From contig NZ_FMAR01000015.1 in the NCBI RefSeq assembly GCF_900094705.1, positions 62,001 through 126,000 of the forward strand: a DNA stretch of 64,000 nucleotides, written 5' to 3'. The notes below the pieces were generated by a model. The model did not search any database. It was not told the origin of the DNA and was given only the letters and a program-made list of their open reading frames with translations. Shown here piece after piece: positions 1 through 6,641 of the stretch (positions within the stretch are counted from its first letter, which is position 1; the number at the start of each line of letters is the position of its first letter). The position numbers and the translations under genes are program-made. Origin of the DNA: Chitinophaga costaii. GTDB taxonomy: Bacteria > Bacteroidota > Bacteroidia > Chitinophagales > Chitinophagaceae.

Positions 1-105
1 GGTGCCTGCAAAGAAAAGAGGAGAGGCCATGATGATCCTGCCCTAAACAACGTGCCAGCATATAAAAGAGAGAGGTTTAATGCCTTCTGCTGGCAGGCAA
101 ATACA

Positions 106-375
106 TTATTTACTGGCTATTTCATTCAGCGCTTTGGCAAACTGTCTCAGATCGTTACGAAGGTCATTAAGGGCGGTGGCGTGGGCATTTATCTGGTCTA
201 TCAGCGATTCCATAATTTGTACTTGTGCGGCGGTGCAATTATATTTTTTCATCGTTTCCACAGCAGCCTGCACTTTGGGCATGGCAAACTGATGTAGTTT
301 ATATGTGTAGGGCGGGTCCAGCAGGTCCACCTTGATTTCCGCGATCCTGAGGGTGTCCTGGTTATTCATTTTCAT
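106..375 (-). CDS. Small hypothetical helical protein
   Basis: An 89-residue product that I do not recognise. It has no signal peptide or membrane segment. The second half (from about residue 35) is rich in Ala, Leu, Asn and Gln with heptad-like spacing, so it is probably an alpha-helical, perhaps coiled-coil, cytoplasmic protein. The ATG at 375 is followed by a second in-frame ATG at 369. A TAnnTTTG promoter box ends only 5 bases upstream of 375, so either the mRNA is leaderless or translation starts at 369. It lies alone, divergent from cydA more than 500 bases away. It could be a non-coding stretch, but the promoter box and the soluble composition favour a real gene. Confidence 0.6.
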   Translation of the reverse strand: MKMNNQDTLRIAEIKVDLLDPPYTYKLHQFAMPKVQAAVETMKKYNCTAAQVQIMESLIDQINAHATALNDLRNDLRQFAKALNEIASK

Positions 376-379
376 AGGG

Positions 380-407
380 CAAAGATACGCAATTAGTGTC
401 GCATCAA
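380..407 (-). promoter_or_regulatory. Bacteroidota-type promoter of the 89-aa gene
   Basis: On the minus strand TATCTTTG (387-380) matches the Bacteroidota -7 consensus TAnnTTTG exactly. A TTG lies 17 bases upstream (407-405) as a -33-like element; the spacing is slightly shorter than the usual 19-21. The start point would fall close to the ATG at 375. Confidence 0.5.
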
Positions 408-462
408 CACACCGGAAAATGGTGACAGTGCTTGACGGATGGGCGTATTATGGTATATTTAA

Positions 463-479
463 CAGGTGTGTTACACCTG
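463..479. promoter_or_regulatory. Perfect 7-bp inverted repeat, possible operator
   Basis: CAGGTGT and ACACCTG are separated by GTT, giving a 17-bp dyad in the divergent region between the 89-aa gene and cydA. No T-run follows it, so it does not look like a terminator. Its role is unknown. Confidence 0.3.
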
Positions 480-899
480 GATGTTGGCAGGCGTAGGTCC
501 TGTTTTTACCCTGTTGTACCTTTTTTTGCGGCGTTGCCAACCGGCCTTAGCTGCTGTGCCACAGCCCCTCCCGCCCATCCTGCCCTTTCATTTGCGGTAC
601 ATTTCAGGGAGGTATAACAACTGTTAGTGCGGTGGTATTTATTGGCGATGTTTATAGGTAACAAAATTGTCTGAAAAAAAACAGGGCTACCTTACTACCC
701 TTTCTGCCAGCCTGCGCCTGTATTTTATAGTGCGGAACAAGATATATTAACATTCATGGAGTAGCAGGCTGCTCCTAAATCCTTTATGGATAGGGGTATG
801 GGGTAACCCTGTTATAAATCATTTTATAATTTGAAAGCACGTATTACATTCGTGGAGGCATTACTTTTGGTATTGTAGTCGTGTACAAATAGCATCCTT

Positions 900-2234
900 A
901 TGAATGATTTTATAGCCGCCCGCTCGCAAATGGCCCTTTCCTTGGGGTTTCATATTGTGTTCTCCTGCATTGGTATGGTGATGCCTTTTTTCATGGCCGT
1001 ATCGCACTACTATTGGCTGCGCACGGGCAATGTGATGTACCGCAACGTAACCAAGGCCTGGAGCAAAGGCGTAGCCATTTTTTTCGCCACGGGCGCGGTG
1101 TCAGGTACAGTGCTTTCCTTTGAGCTGGGCTTGTTGTGGCCTGAATTTATGGAACATGCAGGTCCCATTTTCGGGATGCCTTTTTCATTGGAGGGTACGG
1201 CTTTTTTTATTGAAGCCATTGCCCTGGGTTTTTACCTCTATGGCTGGGATCATTTTAATAAGTGGTTCCACTGGTTTACCGGCGTAGTGGTAGGCATCAG
1301 CGGGCTGGTATCGGGCATCCTGGTGGTGGCCGCCAATGCCTGGATGAATAGTCCTGCCGGGTTCGATTATGTGAATGGTCAATACCTGCATATAGATCCT
1401 ATCAAAGCCATGTTCAACGATGCCTGGTTTTCGCAGGCCCTGCATATGTGCCTGGCGGCCTTTGCCGCCACGGGGTTTGCAGTGGCGGGTGTACATGCGC
1501 TTATGATCTTGCGGGGTAGTCATAAGGCATTTCATACCAAAGCTTTTAAGATTGCCGCGGTTTTTGCCACGGTAGCCGCAGTGTTACAACCCCTCAGCGG
1601 CGATATTTCCGCCAAAAGCGTGGCGAAGCGCCAGCCCGCCAAACTAGCCGCCATGGAAGCGCATTTCCAGACGGAGCGTAGAGCTGCCCTTATTGTAGGA
1701 GGTATTCCGGATGTGCCCAACAAAACGGTAAATTATGCCATTAAAATACCCGGCCTGCTCAGTTTTATGGCCTACGATGATTTTAATGCCGAAGTAAAAG
1801 GGCTGGATCAGGTGAAGCCGGAAGACCAGCCGCCAGTGGCCATCACGCATTATGCTTTTCAGGTAATGGTGGGTTTAGGTATGTTGATGCTGGCCATCGC
1901 CGTATTGTACTTCATAACCCTTTGGAAAAAGAGGCAATGGCTGGAAAAGACCTGGTTACTGAAACTTTTTGTACTGGCCACGCCGGCGGGTTTCCTGGCC
2001 GTGGAAGCCGGGTGGACGGTGACTGAAGTAGGCCGGCAGCCCTGGATCATTAACGGCATTATGCGCACCGCCGATGCGGTTACACCTATGCCGGGCATTG
2101 CGTATTCTTTTTATTTATTCACCGGCGTGTATGTATCGCTGGCGCTCATTGTTACGTTTATGCTGTACCGGCAGATCCGCATGGTAGGCAAGTTGTACGA
2201 TCTGTCGCCGGTGGATGTTGCTCCTGCCTTTTAA
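900..2234 (+). CDS. cydA: Cytochrome bd oxidase subunit I
   Basis: Subunit I of the quinol:O2 oxidoreductase of the inner membrane. It carries the quinol site and the hemes b558, b595 and d. The predicted heme ligands are visible: His18 (in QMALSLGFH), His182 (in SQALH) and Met323 (in FQVMVGLG). The signature GRQPW is at residues 378-382. The protein has 444 residues, about 80 fewer than E. coli CydA, because the quinol loop before GRQPW is short; this is the short-Q-loop (CIO-like) type. The start is fixed by alignment to the family N-terminus. cydB follows after 12 bases, so the two form an operon. The role is respiration at low oxygen or under cyanide or nitric oxide stress. Confidence 0.97.
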   Translation: MNDFIAARSQMALSLGFHIVFSCIGMVMPFFMAVSHYYWLRTGNVMYRNVTKAWSKGVAIFFATGAVSGTVLSFELGLLWPEFMEHAGPIFGMPFSLEGTAFFIEAIALGFYLYGWDHFNKWFHWFTGVVVGISGLVSGILVVAANAWMNSPAGFDYVNGQYLHIDPIKAMFNDAWFSQALHMCLAAFAATGFAVAGVHALMILRGSHKAFHTKAFKIAAVFATVAAVLQPLSGDISAKSVAKRQPAKLAAMEAHFQTERRAALIVGGIPDVPNKTVNYAIKIPGLLSFMAYDDFNAEVKGLDQVKPEDQPPVAITHYAFQVMVGLGMLMLAIAVLYFITLWKKRQWLEKTWLLKLFVLATPAGFLAVEAGWTVTEVGRQPWIINGIMRTADAVTPMPGIAYSFYLFTGVYVSLALIVTFMLYRQIRMVGKLYDLSPVDVAPAF

Positions 2235-2246
2235 AAGTTTGCGCTC

Positions 2247-3263
2247 ATGTTATACGTGGTCATCGTTTTTTTGTGGACATCCATCCTGCTGTATCTCCTG
2301 CTGGGCGGCGCCGATTTTGGCGCGGGCATTATAGAGTTATTTACTTCCAAACATAACCAGGACAATACGCGCAAAACCATGTACCGCGCCATAGGGCCTA
2401 TCTGGGAAGCCAATCACATGTGGCTGATCATCGCCATCGTGATCCTGTTTGTGGGTTTCCCGGAAATATATACCACCATGTCCATTTACCTGCATATACC
2501 GTTGGTCATTATGCTCATGGGCATCATTGCCCGGGGTACGGCTTTCTCCTTCCGTAATTATGATGCCGTGGTAGATGATATGCAGCTCATTTACAACCGC
2601 ATCTTTAGGTATGCCAGTTGTGTAACCCCATTTTTCCTGGGCATTATTGCCGGCAGCGCCGTGGCCGGGCGTATAGACACTCATGCCACCAACTTCCTGG
2701 ATGCATATGTGTTTAGCTGGTTGCATTGGTTTTCCGTGGCCATAGGCCTTTTTACGGTGGCTATTTGCGGCTTCCTGGCGGCGGTATACCTGATCGGAGA
2801 AACGGATAACGAAAAAGACCGGCAACGTTTCATCGCCAAGGCGCGCACTTCCAACATCCTCGCCGTAATTGCGGGTGCACTGGTGTTCGTCGCTGCGTGG
2901 GTAGAACATATTCCCCTTATACAATGGGTCTTTGGCAATGTAGTGGGCATTACGGCCATTGGGCTGGCCAGTTTGTCGCTGCTGTTGCTCTGGTATTTGC
3001 TATATCATGGCAAAACCAAAATACTGCGCATATTGGCGGGCTTTCAGGTAACGATGATCCTGCTCACCACTACCTACCGGCACTTTCCCAACATTGTACT
3101 GCTGAAAGGCGGCGCTTACTTATCGTTGCTGGACAATGCGGGCAATGCCAAAACAATGGCGGCATTGGGCTGGGCATTGTTATTGGGCAGTGTGTTTATA
3201 TTGCCGGCGTTGTTTTATCTCATCTACAGTTTTCAGAAAAAGAAATCGAGCGTGGCACATTGA
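2247..3263 (+). CDS. cydB: Cytochrome bd oxidase subunit II
   Basis: A 338-residue polytopic membrane protein, partner of CydA in the bd-type quinol oxidase. The N-terminal GGADFGAGIIEL and the following IGPIWEANHMWLI stretch are typical CydB signatures. About eight hydrophobic segments can be counted along the chain. It lies 12 bases downstream of cydA on the same strand and is surely co-transcribed. No small cydX-like frame is visible after it, and no clear terminator follows within the 188-base gap. Length and motifs are normal for the family. Confidence 0.96.
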   Translation: MLYVVIVFLWTSILLYLLLGGADFGAGIIELFTSKHNQDNTRKTMYRAIGPIWEANHMWLIIAIVILFVGFPEIYTTMSIYLHIPLVIMLMGIIARGTAFSFRNYDAVVDDMQLIYNRIFRYASCVTPFFLGIIAGSAVAGRIDTHATNFLDAYVFSWLHWFSVAIGLFTVAICGFLAAVYLIGETDNEKDRQRFIAKARTSNILAVIAGALVFVAAWVEHIPLIQWVFGNVVGITAIGLASLSLLLLWYLLYHGKTKILRILAGFQVTMILLTTTYRHFPNIVLLKGGAYLSLLDNAGNAKTMAALGWALLLGSVFILPALFYLIYSFQKKKSSVAH

Positions 3264-3451
3264 GCCAGGCGTAAAAAATAATAGGGCAACCGGTTTGTAT
3301 ACGGTTACACTATTGGTGCTGTACAATGCAGCAACTTCTACTAATTCTGTTTTACGGATATAATAGGATTTTTTTTGCCTGAAAATTATGTGTAAAAATG
3401 CGGGGAAGGTTTTATTTTCGGCCCGGCTGCTACAAATAGGCCTGCTGTATC

Positions 3452-4633
3452 ATGACTTTGAAAAAACGTTTCTCGCTCGCCTGGCTGGCAGAACAGGAGT
3501 GGCTGGTGCTGCTGTTGTGGTTTGGACTTACCATTATCGTAACCATCCGGGAGATATATGCGCACAACATCAATGATTATACGATTTACAAAAATGTGTT
3601 CTTCCACGTGCGGGCGCAGCAGCCTTTGTTCCTGGCCTATCCGGAATATTTCGATGTAAATAATTATGGCCCATTTTTCAGCCTGCTCATTGCACCTTTT
3701 ACCTGGCTGCCGGATGCGGTAGGGGGTATGTTGTGGGTATTGGTGAATGCAGCCTTTTTATGGTACGCCATCCGGCAATTGCCGCTCAGCCGCTTGCAAC
3801 AAAATATAATTCTCTTGTTTTCCAGCCACGAATTGATGGGGGCTAGCAGTTACTTCCAATTCAACGTTTCGGTGGCGGCCTGCATTATCCTCAGCTTTGC
3901 CTTGATATTACGGGGGAAAGACGGATGGGCGGCCTGCTTTATTATGATCGGTGCGTTTGTGAAAATTTATGGCATAGTAGGTTGCGCATTTTTCTTTTTC
4001 AGCCGGCATAAACTCAAATTTATCGCATCGCTGCTATTGTGGGGCGCACTGTTTTTTGTATTGCCCATGCTCATCGCCTCGCCAGCTTATATAGTGCGGT
4101 GTTACCACGACTGGCTCACGGCGCTGAAAGTGAAAACGGAGAAAAATGCACAGTTCGATCAGGGTATTGTGTTGCAGAATATATCGGCTATGGGCTTTAT
4201 CCGCCGGGTATTTCACCTGAAGCCGTTCAACGACCTGCTGGTCTTTGTGCCGGGAGCGTTATTGTTTTTCTCACAATATATCTGGCTAAAATATAAGCAG
4301 GAAGTGCATTACCAATTTTACATTTTATGCTCGGTGCTGCTGTTTACCGTATTGTTCAGCAGCAGTTCCGAATCGCCTACATATATCATAGCCTTTCCTG
4401 CTGTATGTATCTGGTATGTGCTGCAAAATCCGTCCAGGGCCAATACGGTATTTTTTCTCTTTGCCTTTGTGGTATGCAGTTTTAGTCAGTCGGATATATT
4501 TTCCCCCTGGGTGCGTAAAAACATTGCCGTGCCATACGCTATAAAGGCATTTCCCTGCCTGGTGATGTGGGGGGTAATTGTATGGCAGGTACATGTTCGC
4601 CAGTTCCTGCGGCTAAGGCCTGTGGCGGCTTAA
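3452..4633 (+). CDS. GT87/DUF2029-type membrane protein
   Basis: A 393-residue polytopic membrane protein with roughly ten hydrophobic segments and short loops. The N-terminal periplasmic loop with NDYTIYKNVFFHVRAQQPLF and YGPFFSLLIAPF (about residues 40-90) resembles the GT87/DUF2029 family. Known members are GT-C polyprenol-phosphate-sugar mannosyltransferases; here the donor and acceptor are unknown. The acidic residue in the first loop that GT-C enzymes need could be Asp42 of INDYT. It stands alone, 188 bases after cydB, with no polysaccharide genes beside it. Family-level call only. Confidence 0.7.
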   Translation: MTLKKRFSLAWLAEQEWLVLLLWFGLTIIVTIREIYAHNINDYTIYKNVFFHVRAQQPLFLAYPEYFDVNNYGPFFSLLIAPFTWLPDAVGGMLWVLVNAAFLWYAIRQLPLSRLQQNIILLFSSHELMGASSYFQFNVSVAACIILSFALILRGKDGWAACFIMIGAFVKIYGIVGCAFFFFSRHKLKFIASLLLWGALFFVLPMLIASPAYIVRCYHDWLTALKVKTEKNAQFDQGIVLQNISAMGFIRRVFHLKPFNDLLVFVPGALLFFSQYIWLKYKQEVHYQFYILCSVLLFTVLFSSSSESPTYIIAFPAVCIWYVLQNPSRANTVFFLFAFVVCSFSQSDIFSPWVRKNIAVPYAIKAFPCLVMWGVIVWQVHVRQFLRLRPVAA

Positions 4634-4761
4634 CGGCCTTTGTTTGCGGGCCATCCGGGGCAAGGGCAACCAGATCACCGGCAAGTTATACTTTTACTTT
4701 CATGGATGAATAATCCGATATCCGTTTTATGGACAACGAATACAAAGCAAAATAATTAATC

Positions 4762-5217
4762 ATGATACTGGACACTCTCGCAAACGCGCAGCGTTATGAA
4801 GGCCTGGGGCCTAAGTTTGTAAAGGCTTTTGAATACCTGCGGCAAACAGATTTTAACCTGGTAGAAAAAGGAAAGTACCCGATAGCAGGCGATGATATTT
4901 TCGTTATTGTCAATGAATACGACACGGTGGATGCGGCGGGCGAACAAATGGAGTCGCACAAAAAATATATTGATGTGCAGTATGTGGCGGCTGGTGTGGA
5001 AAGGATAGGGCACGATTTTCTGGAAAATAAAACACCCTCCAAACCATATGACGAAGCCTCGGATTATATGCTGTTTGCAGCACCGCCGGCGTTTTTTACC
5101 GTGTTGGAAAAAGGATGGTTCGCCATATTTTTTCCAACAGACTTGCACATGCCCAACCTCCGGGTGGCAGGTCCGGTGGGTGTGAAGAAGGTGGTGATCA
5201 AGATTAGCGTAGATTAA
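4762..5217 (+). CDS. YhcH/YjgK/YiaL family protein (DUF386)
   Basis: A 151-residue soluble protein with the cupin-like fold of the YhcH/YjgK/YiaL family, which also includes the EbgC subunit of evolved beta-galactosidase. Seen: the EYDTVDAAGEQMESHKKYIDVQYV block (about residues 52-75), which holds the His and acidic metal ligands, and a C-terminal FFPTDLHMP with a second conserved His. Family members bind zinc and assist sugar-acid or sialic-acid catabolism; no such pathway is next to this copy. It is followed by a strong terminator and stands as a single-gene unit. Confidence 0.88.
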   Translation: MILDTLANAQRYEGLGPKFVKAFEYLRQTDFNLVEKGKYPIAGDDIFVIVNEYDTVDAAGEQMESHKKYIDVQYVAAGVERIGHDFLENKTPSKPYDEASDYMLFAAPPAFFTVLEKGWFAIFFPTDLHMPNLRVAGPVGVKKVVIKISVD

Positions 5218-5240
5218 GCGAAACTTATTAAAATAAACCT

Positions 5241-5275
5241 GCCCGGATCATAGAAATGGTCCGGGCTTTTTTTTT
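5241..5275 (+). terminator. Rho-independent terminator after the YhcH-like gene
   Basis: GCCCGGATCA and TGGTCCGGGC form a 10-base stem (one G-T wobble) around a 6-base loop, followed by nine T. It separates the YhcH-like gene from the AT-rich module that starts at 5338. Confidence 0.9.
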
Positions 5276-5337
5276 AGCGTTAACAATTTTGAAGGATTTG
5301 CGTGTTTTCGACGGCAGATATTTGCAGGAGAATACAA

Positions 5338-5916
5338 ATGATTGTTGACCTGAAAAATGTAAATATGGCTATTGCAGTAAATTTTGAGGAGGATTTTTTC
5401 GAGCTTAAACCCTTATTTCAAAATGAAAACAAGATTGCGACCTTTGAATCACCCCAAATAGATGGGAGTACTAAGTTGCTCAAAATAGAAATTGATAATG
5501 AGGCTCATCCTTTATTGCCAGATGTATATAACCTGGCGTTTGGTCCTGTGGATAGAAAAGGAAATATTGATGATAGTGCTAGGCTAAGACATAAAGACTA
5601 TTCCAAGGTTTTTTCGACGATCGTTTTACATGCTGGTATGTACCTTAGCAGGAATAGGGAACACTTTCTGGGAATAGATGGATCCAGTAATGGGAGAGCT
5701 TATTTGTATTATCGCTTTATTCAAAGAAATTTTGATTATCTGACGAGTCGTTTTAATATTTATGGACTCAAATACTATGTGAGGATAACGCGCTTTGGTA
5801 AAACCCAATATCAGAATCCGTTTAACTTCAGAGATATACTTCCGGACTTTGTCTTAATAGCGAAAGATGAAAAAATATTGGATGAATTAATGTATAATTA
5901 TTCATTTTCAGTTTGA
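5338..5916 (+). CDS. DUF6934-like protein of unknown function
   Basis: A 192-residue soluble protein. VYNLAFGPVDRKGNIDD (near residue 63), the helical region after DYSKVFSTIV, and GSSNGRAYLYYRFIQRNFDYL followed by FNIYGL resemble the DUF6934 family of Bacteroidota as I remember it. That family has no known function. The ATG at 5338 is chosen because GCAGGAG precedes it by 7 bases; a GTG at 5302 is in frame but has no such site. The gene is visibly richer in A and T than its neighbours. With the 61-aa gene 46 bases downstream it forms a bicistron bounded by terminators at 5241 and 6156, like a mobile accessory module. The two could be a toxin-antitoxin-like or other paired system; this is inference. 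Confidence 0.6.
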   Translation: MIVDLKNVNMAIAVNFEEDFFELKPLFQNENKIATFESPQIDGSTKLLKIEIDNEAHPLLPDVYNLAFGPVDRKGNIDDSARLRHKDYSKVFSTIVLHAGMYLSRNREHFLGIDGSSNGRAYLYYRFIQRNFDYLTSRFNIYGLKYYVRITRFGKTQYQNPFNFRDILPDFVLIAKDEKILDELMYNYSFSV

Positions 5917-5962
5917 AATAAACAGGTATTTTATTGTTAATTAAAATCTTTAAATTCGTAGT

Positions 5963-6148
5963 ATGAGTACTTTTTTTGAAAAACAGTCAGAGGCCTTCTG
6001 GCAGAAAGCCAAACATATGCCGCCCCGCCCCAAGGGACAAGACTCTACCAAAGGCAGATCGTCCCTTCACCAGATCATTAAAACCCAGGAACAAGCTGAT
6101 CGGTTCATGCAGCAACTAAAATGGATCAGCGGTGAAAACACTAAATAA
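5963..6148 (+). CDS. 61-aa partner of the DUF6934-like gene
   Basis: A 61-residue protein, basic and hydrophilic, with no membrane segment. It has an N-terminal helix (STFFEKQSEAFWQKAK), a Pro/Arg/Lys-rich linker and a C-terminal helix (SLHQIIKTQEQADRFMQQL). I recall similar small proteins beside DUF6934 genes in Bacteroidota, but could not check this. A terminator follows at 6156, which defines the end of the bicistron. The size and two-helix layout would suit an antitoxin or adaptor; nothing in the sequence proves either. Confidence 0.6.
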   Translation: MSTFFEKQSEAFWQKAKHMPPRPKGQDSTKGRSSLHQIIKTQEQADRFMQQLKWISGENTK

Positions 6149-6155
6149 TTTTACC

Positions 6156-6187
6156 AGCCGTTTGCTTCTGCAGCAAACGGCTTTTTT
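6156..6187 (+). terminator. Rho-independent terminator of the DUF6934-like module
   Basis: GCCGTTTGC and GCAAACGGC pair perfectly around a 7-base loop, followed by TTTTTT. It lies 8 bases after the 61-aa gene and isolates the module from the thiamine operon. Confidence 0.92.
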
Positions 6188-6293
6188 GTTCCCCATCTGC
6201 CCGGCAAAAAAAAATTTGTATATATAGGACATCCTTTGCTGCTTCTGCGAAATATATTTTACCGTCTCAAATTTATTTCTACCTTCACATTAC

Positions 6294-6364
6294 TTTAGGG
6301 GTGCCGGAAGGCTGAGATAATACCCTTTGAACCTGATGCAGTTAATACTGACGAAGGGAAAAGC
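6294..6364 (+). ncRNA. TPP riboswitch (THI element)
   Basis: The conserved aptamer blocks are all present in order: GGGGTGCC, GGCTGAGATAATACCC, TTTGAACCTGATGCAGTTAA and TACTGACGAAGGGAA. They fold into the usual P1-P5 thiamine pyrophosphate aptamer. It stands 71 bases upstream of thiS and heads the eight-gene thiamine operon, so TPP binding should repress that operon. No terminator-type hairpin with a T-run lies between aptamer and gene. A stem covering the thiS start codon (6404-6438) suggests translational control. Confidence 0.97.
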
Positions 6365-6403
6365 AACATGACTTTTGCTGCATATCCTCCATGCGCATGT
6401 CCG

Positions 6404-6438
6404 TCATTCCTAAGGTGCCAATCTTTTATTAGGAATGA
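6404..6438 (+). promoter_or_regulatory. Start-codon-sequestering stem after the TPP aptamer
   Basis: TCATTCCTAA (6404-6413) pairs perfectly with TTAGGAATGA (6429-6438) across a 15-base loop. The 3' arm contains the thiS ATG (6435-6437) and the AGGA before it. This looks like the expression platform of the riboswitch: the stem would hide the initiation region when TPP is bound. The competing antisequestor fold was not worked out. Confidence 0.65.
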
Positions 6439-6638
6439 AAATAATTCTCAATCACCAGATCGAAGAAGTTGCCGAACAGGCTTGCCTGCACGATATCGTG
6501 TTGGAACGTCTGGGGGAAAAACAGCAAGGCATAGCCGTAGCGGTCAATAATATCGTGATACCCCGCCATGCCCGCACGCAATATGTGTTGCAGCCCAACG
6601 ACAATATCCTCATCATTCAAGCCACGCAAGGAGGTTAA
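6435..6638 (+). CDS. thiS: Sulfur carrier protein ThiS
   Basis: A 67-residue beta-grasp (ubiquitin-like) protein ending in Gly-Gly. The C-terminus is adenylated by ThiF, converted to a thiocarboxylate, and delivers sulfur to ThiG for thiazole formation. Seen: an N-terminal MKIILNHQ strand, a central IAVAVNNIVIPR region, and the C-terminal block DNILIIQATQGG. Length is normal. It is the first gene of the TPP-riboswitch operon, and its start codon lies in the sequestering stem. The ThiS Gly-Gly codons and stop overlap an AAGGAGGT sequence just before thiC. Confidence 0.95.
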   Translation: MKIILNHQIEEVAEQACLHDIVLERLGEKQQGIAVAVNNIVIPRHARTQYVLQPNDNILIIQATQGG

Positions 6639-6641
6639 GGT

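Larger units (their letters stand above)
376..899. other. Intergenic region upstream of cydA
   Basis: This is 524 bases with no convincing gene; a 61-codon plus-strand frame at 432-617 has no family features. It holds the minus-strand promoter at 380-407 and a perfect inverted repeat CAGGTGT-gtt-ACACCTG at 463-479. A TACTTTTG box at 862-869, about 31 bases before the cydA ATG, fits the -7 consensus but has no -33 TTG at normal spacing. Confidence 0.5.

Noticed and set aside
52..101. Inverted TGCCAGCA/TGCTGGCA arms at the left edge as a terminator for the 89-aa gene
   Set aside because: The loop is over 30 bases and no T-run follows on the minus strand.
432..617. A 61-codon plus-strand frame upstream of cydA
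   Set aside because: Cys-rich and hydrophobic in an irregular way, no family pattern, no ribosome site, and it spans the dyad at 463-479.
3287..3306. A possible fourth copy of the 20-bp motif near GTATACGG after cydB
   Set aside because: It matches only about 8 of the 16 fixed positions.
5302..5337. GTG start at 5302 for the DUF6934-like gene
   Set aside because: The ATG at 5338 has a good ribosome-binding sequence and the extra 12 residues look unrelated.
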